NCBI GenBank assembly: GCA_026706395.1
Contig: JAPOYU010000134.1
Span: 1-64,000 of the forward strand
Source: Chloroflexota bacterium
GTDB taxonomy: Bacteria; Chloroflexota; Anaerolineae; Aggregatilineales; Phototrophicaceae
Direction: 5' to 3'
DNA: 64,000 bases
Of this stretch, positions 42,786 through 51,850 are shown piece by piece; position 1 is the first letter of the stretch; each line of letters begins with the position of its first letter. Below the pieces are notes generated by a model. The model was not told the origin of the DNA, made no database searches, and worked only from the letters and a program-made list of their open reading frames with translations. Made by a program: the position numbers and the translations under genes.

Positions 42786-44669
42786 TCAACGGATTTCGAC
42801 TTCGCGCAAGTATAACATTGATGGGGGGTTGCCAGGAGCCTCTTGCCAGTCGAGCGTCTCTCCCGTATGCCGGTTATACACGATCGCCAAAAGCCTGTAG
42901 TTTCCTGGTGGAACCTCTCTGAGATCAATCGCGAATTGTTGTAGCTCGCCTTCTCGTGTAAGTTGCCGATCCAACTGGGCAGCATTGCGCCATTCTGTAG
43001 AGATGAGTTGATGCGAAATTTTCAGATGGTCGAGCGTCTCTTGGTTTCGAGATGTCCATTTGCTGGCAAAAAACAGTCTTGAGCCATCGGGGGCTGACTC
43101 GGCGCCATAGAATTCGTAGCGTAGCGGCTCCATTTGATTGCTGACGGAGAGCCGAGTCGGCTGGCAATCAAGCGCAACCCAGCTGTACTTCACCATTTCC
43201 GTCGATACCGGCAAACTTTCTTGCTGGCAGGCGCGAAACCCTAATTCGTCCATTGTCGCTTCAAGCTCTGCCAATTCCGCTTCATCAGTTCTCGACTTCT
43301 GATAGGCCAGCCAGGGCGAATGGCGCGATCCTCTATACAAACGCAAGTGTTCTTCAAGCCACTTTGCGGATCCGACCAGCCTGAATTCAACATCTTGACG
43401 CAGGAACCAATGTCCGATTAAAGAACCAGGCACAAAATAGGTCTCAGTCACCATTTTTTCAGGGAGCATGTAACCGATAACGCGCGCCGGATCACTGGAT
43501 TGCCGCGCCACGCGGCTGACCAAATGCCAAGGCGGCAGTTCGAAACTGCGTATCCGTCCTTGAATGTACAGTTTCCAGTCGGCTGAACTTGAAAACGAAA
43601 GCCCCGCGATGACCCAAAGGCAGACAAGCGCCCCGAGCAATTTTCGCTCGCGATACAGGGCATATAGCCCGGCCGCTTGAAACAGGACGGCGATAGGAAA
43701 CCCGGGAAGCAAGTGCCGCATCAAACCTACATCGAGTATGCGTGTGACAACGGCAACCAAGGCGATGCCGAGCAAAAGAAGCAGGAACAGTATTGTCCAG
43801 CGCCGCAAAGAAACGAGCTTCCGGCGCCAGCCTGTTGCTGCGCCCGCAGCGACAAGAAGGAGCAGTACGGGGCTGCCATTCGCAGTTAGGTAAAACCATG
43901 TCGCAAATATTTCACCGAGGGGATCAGCATTAGAGCCGTGACCTGAGATTGCGAAATCAGCGCCCCTCGTCAACATGATGAAGATGAGAGGACCCGCCAG
44001 CGCCAAGCCCGCAGCCGCAGCGATGAGTACCAGCAGCCAGCGTCTATTTTTTCGGACAAAAAGGATATGGTAAAGAGCGCAGACTATGTATATCAGTAGC
44101 CCATAGGCGTGTGTGCAAATGAGTGCCGCGCAAGCGAAAACAAGCGCAAGATAATTGCCCCGCCCCCCGCGTTCCACGACGGCAATACGCAAGTAAAACC
44201 ATATTATAATCGTCGAAAGCAGAACCAATAGAGGATAAAACCGCACATGCGCGAGGTAGAAAGCATAAAACGCATTGCTCGCCAAGATAATCGCGGCGAA
44301 GTTGCCTGCCAGAGGTGAAACCGCGTCATGCCCTAACCTATAGACCATTGCCAACGAGAGCAGGGCGCAGAAAATCGTCAACACACGCGCTAGCGCGATT
44401 TCGTTCCCTACAAGGTAGCCCCATTGATTGAGCAACAGAAAGTACAGCGGTCCTTGGTCAGGCGAAGCGGTGGAAATTCTATTGAGTACATCAGCCGGTG
44501 AAAAAGGCCTCTCAGCAGCCAAACCAGAGGCGCCCATTGAGTGCGCCGCGTCAAAGCCCAGCATGTACCTGTCAATTTGTGGGATGCTAAGCGTGGCGGC
44601 GACAAGGATTACTGCCATCGCCAAGACCCAGTGCCCCAGGACGTCTCGTTTTGTCTCTGCCATGCTCAT
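42786..44669 (-). CDS. GT39-like membrane glycosyltransferase paralogue 6, altered DE motif
   Basis: A 627-residue GT-C membrane protein of the same family as paralogues 5, 7 and 8. It keeps QGPLYFLLLNQWG, AHVRFYPLLVLL, about ten membrane segments, the cysteine pair with 20 residues between (ACQQE ... LDCQ) and PPGNYRLLAIVYNRHTGETL. The first outer loop reads GFDAAHSMG, so the glutamate of the usual DE pair is alanine. The catalytic pair is essential in studied PMT enzymes, so this copy may be inactive or changed in role. Start is ATG 44669 or 44663; the ribosome site is weak. It lies 71 bases after paralogue 7. Confidence 0.78.
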   Translation of the reverse strand: MSMAETKRDVLGHWVLAMAVILVAATLSIPQIDRYMLGFDAAHSMGASGLAAERPFSPADVLNRISTASPDQGPLYFLLLNQWGYLVGNEIALARVLTIFCALLSLAMVYRLGHDAVSPLAGNFAAIILASNAFYAFYLAHVRFYPLLVLLSTIIIWFYLRIAVVERGGRGNYLALVFACAALICTHAYGLLIYIVCALYHILFVRKNRRWLLVLIAAAAGLALAGPLIFIMLTRGADFAISGHGSNADPLGEIFATWFYLTANGSPVLLLLVAAGAATGWRRKLVSLRRWTILFLLLLLGIALVAVVTRILDVGLMRHLLPGFPIAVLFQAAGLYALYRERKLLGALVCLWVIAGLSFSSSADWKLYIQGRIRSFELPPWHLVSRVARQSSDPARVIGYMLPEKMVTETYFVPGSLIGHWFLRQDVEFRLVGSAKWLEEHLRLYRGSRHSPWLAYQKSRTDEAELAELEATMDELGFRACQQESLPVSTEMVKYSWVALDCQPTRLSVSNQMEPLRYEFYGAESAPDGSRLFFASKWTSRNQETLDHLKISHQLISTEWRNAAQLDRQLTREGELQQFAIDLREVPPGNYRLLAIVYNRHTGETLDWQEAPGNPPSMLYLREVEIR

Positions 44670-44740
44670 TTACTGGCAAGTATCCTGTCGATGATGTTGC
44701 TGTGCCAAGCAAATGGCGTTGCGGATTCTTCATCGCAAGG

Positions 44741-46663
44741 TCAAGCGCCTCCGATGGTGATTTCGCCAAGCGGCAGCATCTCTGGGACATAGCCAGAATT
44801 GCCGTCCCAGGCGAGCCGATCGCCGGTGCTAGCGCTGTACAGAATCAGCATGAGACGATATGTTGCCGGCGGCACCTGAGAGACATCTATGGCGTATTGC
44901 CGCAACTCGTCTTCAGCCAGCAGGGGCAGATCCAGTTGCGCGACATTGCGCCAGTCTTCGCTAATCAGTTGATAGGACATGTTGTAGTCTTGCGAGTCGA
45001 AATCCCGCCTGGGCGCCCACTTGCCGATGAAAACGACCGCGGTCGCATCGCTGTTCAAGCCCGCTCGGAAGAATTCGTATTCGATAAGCTCGGTCTGATA
45101 CGCCTTTGGTGACAGAGGAGGCTGGCAATCGAGCAAGTTCCACATATATTGATTGACGATGGTATCCAGGCCGATCTGCAATTCTCCGCACGATTGGTAG
45201 TCGAAGTCGCGCATGATCGTGGCTGCCGCCGACATTTGCTCGGCGCTCGCTGATTTCTCGTGAAAAAACCAGATAGATGGCGATTGTAGAGCAATCCACC
45301 CGACCAGGTCGATAAGTTCGCCCTTATCATCGGTGGCGTCGATCTCCATTCCGTATTGGGAGAAATAGTGTTGGCTTTGCGAAATCGGAATGAATCCAGG
45401 GGTGTCGCTAATGTAATTCAATGTGAACGAAGTGAAGCCGCCGTAGGGGAAGCCAATGAGGTTTGGCGCGGGCGCTTCTTCGATTGCCAGACGGGAAAGT
45501 GCTTGGATAGGCGGCTGAGTAAATACCACAGCTCGGATGTTGATATGATGCCACCAATTAGTGGATCGCTGAAACACGAGACCAGTGACAACCCATATCA
45601 CGAGCAACAAGGCCAGGAATGGCTTCCAGCGATACAAGCGGTAGTGTCCCGCGGTAGCAACGAGAATGAGAAGCACCCAGCCATCCAGTTGATGTCGCAT
45701 CGTGTAGGGCCTTACAAGCAAAGCGATATCGCTCGCTAGTGCCAAAGAGATCAAGAATAGAGCCGACAGAATGAGAAATGGCTTTGCCTGGAATGGTCCC
45801 CGCCTTATGCCGACGTACAAACCCGCAGCAGTAACCAGCAAGAGCGGCAGCGGTTGGTTGTTTAGCATAAGACGCAGCCATAAACTAATAGCCTCTATGC
45901 TATTGAGCGGCAGGTTACCCAAGTGGCGCAGAGCGGTGCTGTATCGAGACAGGACCAACGCGATCATGGGCACACAGAGTAGAACGCCAATCGAGATGGC
46001 CAGCCCAACCCGCAGCCAACGGCGATTCTTAGGCGCAAACAACAGGTGATACAGCCCCAGCGCAAACAGCAATGTTGCGCTGAAAAGATGCGTCATCACA
46101 AGCGCGAAGACGGCTGTGCCCAACGCAGCGCAGTCTGTTGCTGTGGGACAGGCGGACCGAGTTATGATGCGGAGGTATAGCCAGATCGTTATGCCAGAAA
46201 GCAAAATGAACAAGGTGTAGGGGCGTGCGTCCGCGATATAGAAGTTGAAAAACGCGTTGCTCATTACGATGATTAACGCAAACAGGCCGGCGACTGGGGC
46301 AATAAAGTCCCGCGCCAGGCGATAGACTTGCGCCAGAATGAGCAGGTAAAGGAAGACGCCCAAAATGCGCGCTACTGCGATATCGTAGGCGATTAGGCCG
46401 CCCCAGGCGCTCAAAAGCAGGTTATAGCCGGGCAAATTCGCTATGTTGGTCCGCACAAGTGATTGAAGAATTTCGCTGAGGGTCATCTCCTCGCCCCCCA
46501 GCCAACCCGCGCTATACATGGTCGCGAATTCATCGACAGAAGGGGGAAACATGTCGGCTTGATAGAATGACAGAGCGGCCGCTGTCAACAGAAACACAAG
46601 CACCCAAAGCCAATGGCTTAGGATCCTATGGCTTTCGCGTTCTCTTGTGCTGGATATGTTCAT
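44741..46663 (-). CDS. GT39-like membrane glycosyltransferase paralogue 7
   Basis: A 640-residue GT-C membrane protein. The first outer loop is SVDEFATMYS with DE intact. NLPGYNLLLSAWG and ADARPYTLFILL follow. The outer domain has PSIWFFHEK and the cysteine pair (SCGEL ... LDCQ) with 20 residues between, then PPATYRLMLILYSASTGDRL. The protein is closest to paralogue 8, and the DNA near their ends has a 29-base identical stretch, indicating recent duplication or conversion. ATG 46663 is preferred over TTG 46672. It is 41 bases after paralogue 8. Confidence 0.82.
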   Translation of the reverse strand: MNISSTRERESHRILSHWLWVLVFLLTAAALSFYQADMFPPSVDEFATMYSAGWLGGEEMTLSEILQSLVRTNIANLPGYNLLLSAWGGLIAYDIAVARILGVFLYLLILAQVYRLARDFIAPVAGLFALIIVMSNAFFNFYIADARPYTLFILLSGITIWLYLRIITRSACPTATDCAALGTAVFALVMTHLFSATLLFALGLYHLLFAPKNRRWLRVGLAISIGVLLCVPMIALVLSRYSTALRHLGNLPLNSIEAISLWLRLMLNNQPLPLLLVTAAGLYVGIRRGPFQAKPFLILSALFLISLALASDIALLVRPYTMRHQLDGWVLLILVATAGHYRLYRWKPFLALLLVIWVVTGLVFQRSTNWWHHINIRAVVFTQPPIQALSRLAIEEAPAPNLIGFPYGGFTSFTLNYISDTPGFIPISQSQHYFSQYGMEIDATDDKGELIDLVGWIALQSPSIWFFHEKSASAEQMSAAATIMRDFDYQSCGELQIGLDTIVNQYMWNLLDCQPPLSPKAYQTELIEYEFFRAGLNSDATAVVFIGKWAPRRDFDSQDYNMSYQLISEDWRNVAQLDLPLLAEDELRQYAIDVSQVPPATYRLMLILYSASTGDRLAWDGNSGYVPEMLPLGEITIGGA

Positions 46664-46704
46664 TGCTATCAAGCCGCCGGCAGTGTCTACTCGCGAACGC
46701 GGTG

Positions 46705-48624
46705 TCAGGCATCTTCAATTGTGATCGTGTCAAGCGGCAACATCTCTGGAACATCGCCAGGATTGCCGTCCCAGGGAAGCCGGTCGTCGGTGCCCGCGCT
46801 GTACAGGATCAGCATGAGACGATATGTTCCTGGCGGTACGTGAGAGACATCTATCGCATATTGCCGCAACTCTCCTTCAGCCACTAGCGGCAGGTCTAAC
46901 TGGGCGATGTTGCGCCAGTCTTCGCTAATCAGTTGATACGACATGTTGTAGTCTTTCGGGTTGAAATCCCGCTTAGGCGTCCACCTGCCGATAAAGATTA
47001 CTGCGTTCGCGTCTGAGCTGAAGCCCGCCTTATAGAAATCATAGTCGATAAGTTCGGTTTGGTAGCGCGTAGGATTCGCTGGCGAATGACAATCGAGCAG
47101 ATCCCAGGAATAGTAATGGATGATAGTATTCAAGCCAAGCGACTGTTCTACGCAGAAGCGGTAATTCAGACCGCGTATTGCCTCAGCGGCTTTGGACAAG
47201 TCTTCCGCCTGTGCAAGTGGTCTTTGATAAATGTGCCAGACTGTCGGGGAATGCAGCACATGATGTTGAAGTAGTTCGACAAGCTCGCCCGTGTCTTGCG
47301 GGAGCGCGATCTGGATCCCGTGTTGAGAAAAATAGTGCTGGCGCTGCGAGACTTTCGTAGTGAAGTCCGTTACAGTCACTGGTAGGAGAGAGTGATGATA
47401 AATTTCAATGAAGGGATAACTCAGGATATAGGGTTTGTGCGTCTGTTCTTGAGCCAATCGGGATAAGGCTTGGGTGGGCGGAAGCCAAAACGATGCGGCA
47501 CGATAAGCTACGATATTCCACCAATTGGCGGTCTGCTGGAAAGTATAACCCGAGAGCAACCAAAGCAATGCCAAAAGCCCGAGCCAACGTTTCCATCTGA
47601 AAAGCGCGTACAGACTCGCGGCAGCGCAAAGGACAAGGAGTATCCACCCGTCTAGTTGATGCCTCATCGTAGTAGGAGTTATTAAGTGAGTGTATTCACC
47701 CAAGAACGCTATTGTGACCAAGAATAGCGCAGGTAGAGTGAACCATGGCTGATAGCGGATCAGCCCCTGTCTTATGCCCACGATTAACCCGGCAGCGGTC
47801 AATATCAATAGCGGCAAGGGCTGATTGTTCAGCATAACATTGAGCCAGAGATTGACTGCTACGACACCGCTTGTCACATTATCAAGTAGATAGCTGCTAG
47901 CTGTAGTGTAATCAGACAAGGCGAGCGCGACGATCGGCAGACAGATGACAATAGCTATCACAACGGCTAGCCCAACCTTCAGCCAACGGCGGTTTTTTGG
48001 CGCAAAAATCAGATGATAAAGGCCAAGGGAAAACAGTAGAGTGGCGGAAAAAAGATGCGTCATCACAAGCGCAAAGACGGCTGCTCCGAGCGAGACGAGG
48101 TCTCTGTTACTAGGAGCATCTCTACGATGAACGAGGCGGAGATAGTGCCAGACGGTAACACAGGACAACAGTACGAATAACGTGTATGGGCGCGCGAGCG
48201 CGATATAGAAATTGAAAAACGCGTTGCTCACTACAATGAGTACGGCGAACAAGCCGGCAACCGGGGCAATAAAATCCCGCGCCAGGCTATAGACAAGCGC
48301 CACTTGCAGAAGCGAAAGAAATACACCAAGAACACGCAGTATGGCAACATCGGGGGATGTCAGTTTGCTCCATGCGGTCAACAAAATGTAAAACCCAGGC
48401 ATATGAGACGAATGCGCCTGCACATGTCGTTGTAGAAAATCGGCAAGATTCTCCCGGTCGGCAATAGCTGTGGTACTTATAGTCACCCACTCATCAAAGG
48501 ATGGTGGCACCAGGTCAGTTTGATATAGGGTCATGGATGAAACGAAGAGCAAGATAGGAATCACACACAGCCAATGGCTGAAAATCCCCTGTTTTTTGCT
48601 AGCGCTTGCGCCGGAATCCGTCAT
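46705..48624 (-). CDS. GT39-like membrane glycosyltransferase paralogue 8, overlapping proA
   Basis: A 639-residue GT-C membrane protein. ATG 48624 overlaps the proA stop by four bases (ATGA), so it is likely translated by coupling; there is no separate ribosome site. The first outer loop is SFDEWVTIS with DE intact, then HMPGFYILLTAWS and ALARPYTLFVLL. Outer part: PTVWHIYQR, the cysteine pair FCVEQ ... LDCH with 20 residues between, and PPGTYRLMLILYSAGTDDRL. The frame before the ATG is open but is proA read in another frame. Transcribed with proline biosynthesis genes. Confidence 0.82.
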   Translation of the reverse strand: MTDSGASASKKQGIFSHWLCVIPILLFVSSMTLYQTDLVPPSFDEWVTISTTAIADRENLADFLQRHVQAHSSHMPGFYILLTAWSKLTSPDVAILRVLGVFLSLLQVALVYSLARDFIAPVAGLFAVLIVVSNAFFNFYIALARPYTLFVLLSCVTVWHYLRLVHRRDAPSNRDLVSLGAAVFALVMTHLFSATLLFSLGLYHLIFAPKNRRWLKVGLAVVIAIVICLPIVALALSDYTTASSYLLDNVTSGVVAVNLWLNVMLNNQPLPLLILTAAGLIVGIRQGLIRYQPWFTLPALFLVTIAFLGEYTHLITPTTMRHQLDGWILLVLCAAASLYALFRWKRWLGLLALLWLLSGYTFQQTANWWNIVAYRAASFWLPPTQALSRLAQEQTHKPYILSYPFIEIYHHSLLPVTVTDFTTKVSQRQHYFSQHGIQIALPQDTGELVELLQHHVLHSPTVWHIYQRPLAQAEDLSKAAEAIRGLNYRFCVEQSLGLNTIIHYYSWDLLDCHSPANPTRYQTELIDYDFYKAGFSSDANAVIFIGRWTPKRDFNPKDYNMSYQLISEDWRNIAQLDLPLVAEGELRQYAIDVSHVPPGTYRLMLILYSAGTDDRLPWDGNPGDVPEMLPLDTITIEDA

Positions 48625-49895
48625 GGGCGCGGAGTATAATCGCCTTTGACGATCCACTTGTAAGTCGTCAGTTCTTCTAGCGCCATCGGACCGCGCGCAT
48701 GCAGTTTCTGCGTGCTGATCGCCACTTCGGCGCCCATGCCCATAGCGCTGCCGTCGGTGAAGCGCGTGCTGGCGTTCCAATATACGGCTGCGGAATCGAC
48801 TTCGTTGAGGAAGCGCTCGGCGTTTGCCTTGGTCTCGGTCAGGATGCTGTCGGAATGTTGGGTACCATGCCGGGCGACATGCGCGATCGCTTCATCGACA
48901 TCGTCCACCACTTTTAAGTTGAGCGTCAGGTTATACCACTCGGTATCGAAGTCGGTATCGCCCGCCGGCACGACCCGCTCGTCAGCGCCGACAATGTCAT
49001 AAGCGCGCTGCTCGGCGTGGAATTTGACACCGGCTTGGCCCAGAACCTCCACCACTTGCGGCAGCAATTCCTCGGCAACTGCTTCGTGCACGAGCAAGGT
49101 CTCCATCGAATTGCATACGGCGGGGCGCTGAGTCTTGGCATTATCTAAAACCGGGATCGCTTTTTCCAGGCGGGCGCTTTCATCGACGAAGATATGACAG
49201 ACGCCGATGCCGCCCGTGATGACGGGGATGCTACTATTCTCGCGACAGAAGGTATGCAGTCCGTTGCCGCCGCGCGGGATGATCATGTCGATGTACTCGT
49301 ACAGGCGCAGCATCTCGCTGACGTAGCGGCGATCGGTGCTGCTGATGTATTGAATGGCATCGGCGGGAAAGCCGTGTGAAGCGAGGACATCTTGCAGGGC
49401 TTCGGTGAGCTTCAGATTGCTGTTGAGGACGTCGGAACCGCCGCGCAGGATGACGGCGTTGCTCGTCTTGAGCGCCAGAATCGAAATGTCCACCGTGACA
49501 TTCGGGCGAGACTCATAGATGGCGCCCAGAACGCCGAGCGGTGTCCGCCGTTTGATGAGCTGCAAGCCGTTGTCCAGTGTGGAATCCAGCAGGATTTCGC
49601 CGACCGGATCGGGCAATTCGGCCACTTTGCGCACATCGGCGATGATGCCCGCCATGCGCTGCTCCAGGGCGATGCGATCGCGGATCCAGATTGGGTCGAT
49701 GCCGTTTTGCGTCGCCAGATCTAGGTCAAGCTGGTTCGCCCCCAGGATCTCGCCGGTACGGGCCTCCAGCGCATCGGCGATCGCCCTTATCACGCTGTTC
49801 TTTTCGGCCGTGGATTTCCGCGCAAGTTCGGCAGCGGCGGCGCGCGCTCGCACCCCCATCTGCTGCAGGTCGATTGCTTCCGCTACAAGTTCCAT
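48621..49895 (-). CDS. proA: glutamate-5-semialdehyde dehydrogenase (gamma-glutamyl phosphate reductase)
   Basis: A 424-residue ProA, second step of proline synthesis: NADPH reduction of glutamyl 5-phosphate to the semialdehyde. The catalytic cysteine is in KTQRPAVCNSMETLLVH (about residue 255), with LGVLGAIYESRPNVTVD and VILRGGSDVLNSN before it and GTQHSDSILTE later. It is followed without gap by a GT39-like gene and preceded, after a Uma2 gene, by proB. ATG 49895 is the usual start. Confidence 0.95.
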   Translation of the reverse strand: MELVAEAIDLQQMGVRARAAAAELARKSTAEKNSVIRAIADALEARTGEILGANQLDLDLATQNGIDPIWIRDRIALEQRMAGIIADVRKVAELPDPVGEILLDSTLDNGLQLIKRRTPLGVLGAIYESRPNVTVDISILALKTSNAVILRGGSDVLNSNLKLTEALQDVLASHGFPADAIQYISSTDRRYVSEMLRLYEYIDMIIPRGGNGLHTFCRENSSIPVITGGIGVCHIFVDESARLEKAIPVLDNAKTQRPAVCNSMETLLVHEAVAEELLPQVVEVLGQAGVKFHAEQRAYDIVGADERVVPAGDTDFDTEWYNLTLNLKVVDDVDEAIAHVARHGTQHSDSILTETKANAERFLNEVDSAAVYWNASTRFTDGSAMGMGAEVAISTQKLHARGPMALEELTTYKWIVKGDYTPRP

Positions 49896-50032
49896 CGCTT
49901 GCCTTCTTTCGGCTCGCTGCGTCGCTTATGAGATTTACACTATATGGCGCTAAATTGCAACGGCTTGAGCGACGAATGCCAATTGTGCCAATGAAATGTC
50001 ACTCTGGGGCTCAGGGACCTTGGTGGTTGGGA

Positions 50033-50644
50033 CTAGCTGGTCGTGGGTGGAAAAAGTTCTCGCACTGGCAGCTTAAAGCCTGGCAGGACTTCCTCGCCGG
50101 ATAATGCGCCGTCGATGCCGATGACTTCGACTTCAATTGCGCCGTCTTCGGTCAGGCGGCAGATTTCAATCCCCTTTTGGTCCGGAATCACAATCCAAAC
50201 CAGCTGCGTACCGTTGCGAAGATAAATCGCCGCCTTCTCCCGCAGTTGCCTAAGCGTGTTGCTTGGCGACATGATTTCCACAGCGAGATCGGGCATGAAA
50301 CCGGCGAAAGTCTGCGGCAATGGTTGAGGCATTCTGTCTTTACTGACGAATGCGACATCGGGCGCGAGGAGCGTGTAGTGGTCCTGTGGCGGAGAAAAGC
50401 CGCCTTCAGTGCCAACATATCCTAAGTCATGCCGCTTCAAGTAGTCTCGAATCTCTCCTGATATCTCGGATGCAAGCCAATAGTGCAAAAGATTAGCCGG
50501 CGACATTTCGATTAATTCTCCGGTGATTAGCTCGTAGTTCTTGTCCGCGTTGCCGGGCTGGCGCTGCAATTCCCAGATGTCGTCGACAGTATAGAGGCGC
50601 TTTTTCACTTCCACGGCGATAATCGTCCTCATCTCTTCTGCCAT
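50033..50644 (-). CDS. Uma2 family (DUF820) putative endonuclease
   Basis: A 203-residue protein of the Uma2 group, which has a PD-(D/E)xK nuclease-like fold and is abundant in Chloroflexota and cyanobacteria. Markers are LYTVDDIWELQ, YELITGELIEMSPA, LLAPDVAFVSKDRM, PDLAVEIMSPSN and REKAAIYLRNGTQLVWIVIP, in the standard order. Some relatives are thought to be mobile-associated, but the function is unproven. It lies between proB and proA in the same direction, 52 bases after proB's stop and 137 before proA. Confidence 0.85.
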   Translation of the reverse strand: MAEEMRTIIAVEVKKRLYTVDDIWELQRQPGNADKNYELITGELIEMSPANLLHYWLASEISGEIRDYLKRHDLGYVGTEGGFSPPQDHYTLLAPDVAFVSKDRMPQPLPQTFAGFMPDLAVEIMSPSNTLRQLREKAAIYLRNGTQLVWIVIPDQKGIEICRLTEDGAIEVEVIGIDGALSGEEVLPGFKLPVRELFPPTTS

Positions 50645-50695
50645 GAGTCTAACATAGTTTGATTGATATTTGGATTTTGTGAAGGCGGGGCGCAG

Positions 50696-51790
50696 TTAAA
50701 GCAGCACCAGATTGTTGCGGTGCAGCACGGCATCGCCATAGCTGTAGCCGAGGATGTCGACGATGTTCTGGGACTTCTGGCCACAGATCTTGCGCAGGTC
50801 TTCGCTGTTGTAATTGCTCAAGCCCTGGGCGATCTCGCTGCCGTCCGGCGACAGCACTGCCAGCTTCGCGCCCCGTTCAAATTCGCCGCGCACCTCGCGT
50901 ATGCCAACCGGCAGAAGGCTCGCGCCGCCTTTCTGCAGCACTCGGGCGGCGCCCGTGTCAACTGCCAGGGAGCCTTGCGCGCGATCCGTCAGCAGCCAGC
51001 GCTTGCGACTGTCCGACCGGTTGCGCTCCGGCTCAATATGTGTGCCAATCTTCTCGCCAGCGGCAATGCGGTTGAGGGCTTGATGCTCGCTCCCACTGGC
51101 GATTATGGTTTTGATGCCGCTGCGGCTGGCGATCTGCGCCGCCTGGACTTTGGTCGCCATACCGCCCGTGCCAATGCTGCTGCCGGCGCCACCCGCCAGC
51201 TTGAACAGGTTGTCGGAGATCTGAGTGACGTTCTGGATCAGCGCCGCCTCGGGGTTCTTGCGCGGGTCATCGGTGAAGATGCCCGGTTGATCTGTGAGGA
51301 TGATCAACAGGTCAGCGTCAACCACGCTGGCGACCAAAGCGGAGAGGTTGTCATTGTCTCCAACGCGGATTTCGTCGGTGGCGATGGTGTCGTTCTCATT
51401 GACGATGGGGATGATTTTCTGCTCCAGCAGCGTATCCAGCGTGTCCCGGGCATTGAGGTAGCGCACGCGATGACTGAGGTCGTCGCGGGTTAGCAGGATC
51501 TGCGCTACATTGATGGAGAAAATGTCGAATAGATCTTGATAGACATGCATCAAGCGGCTTTGGCCGACGGCGCTGAGCATCTGCTTGGCCGGTACTGACT
51601 TGCCGAGATCGGGAAAGTCAAGGCGCTCGCGGCCGGCGGTCTGCGCGCCGGATGAGACGACGATGACTTCGCGGCCATCGCCATGCAGAGCGGCGACCTG
51701 CTGCACCAGCTCGAGCATACGCTGGCGGTTCAGTCGCGCTGTGCCTTTGGTCAGCACACTGGTGCCCAATTTTAGAACGATTCTTCGCAT
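50696..51790 (-). CDS. proB: glutamate 5-kinase
   Basis: A 364-residue ProB, first step of proline synthesis, phosphorylating the 5-carboxylate of glutamate. It starts RRIVLKLGTSVLTKG, has VIVVSSGAQTAGRERL, PIVNENDTIATDEIRVGDNDNLSALVA and GTGGMATKVQAAQIA of the amino acid kinase fold, and a C-terminal PUA domain (about 275-364, LAVDTGAARVLQKGGASLLPVGI). Normal full length. ProB is typically inhibited by proline. It heads the proB-Uma2-proA-GT39 set. Confidence 0.95.
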   Translation of the reverse strand: MRRIVLKLGTSVLTKGTARLNRQRMLELVQQVAALHGDGREVIVVSSGAQTAGRERLDFPDLGKSVPAKQMLSAVGQSRLMHVYQDLFDIFSINVAQILLTRDDLSHRVRYLNARDTLDTLLEQKIIPIVNENDTIATDEIRVGDNDNLSALVASVVDADLLIILTDQPGIFTDDPRKNPEAALIQNVTQISDNLFKLAGGAGSSIGTGGMATKVQAAQIASRSGIKTIIASGSEHQALNRIAAGEKIGTHIEPERNRSDSRKRWLLTDRAQGSLAVDTGAARVLQKGGASLLPVGIREVRGEFERGAKLAVLSPDGSEIAQGLSNYNSEDLRKICGQKSQNIVDILGYSYGDAVLHRNNLVLL

Positions 51791-51850
51791 GGATCGTCCC
51801 TTTCAGCGGGCATTCTAGGGCAGTTCCGGCTCAGAAAACAGGCGAAACAA

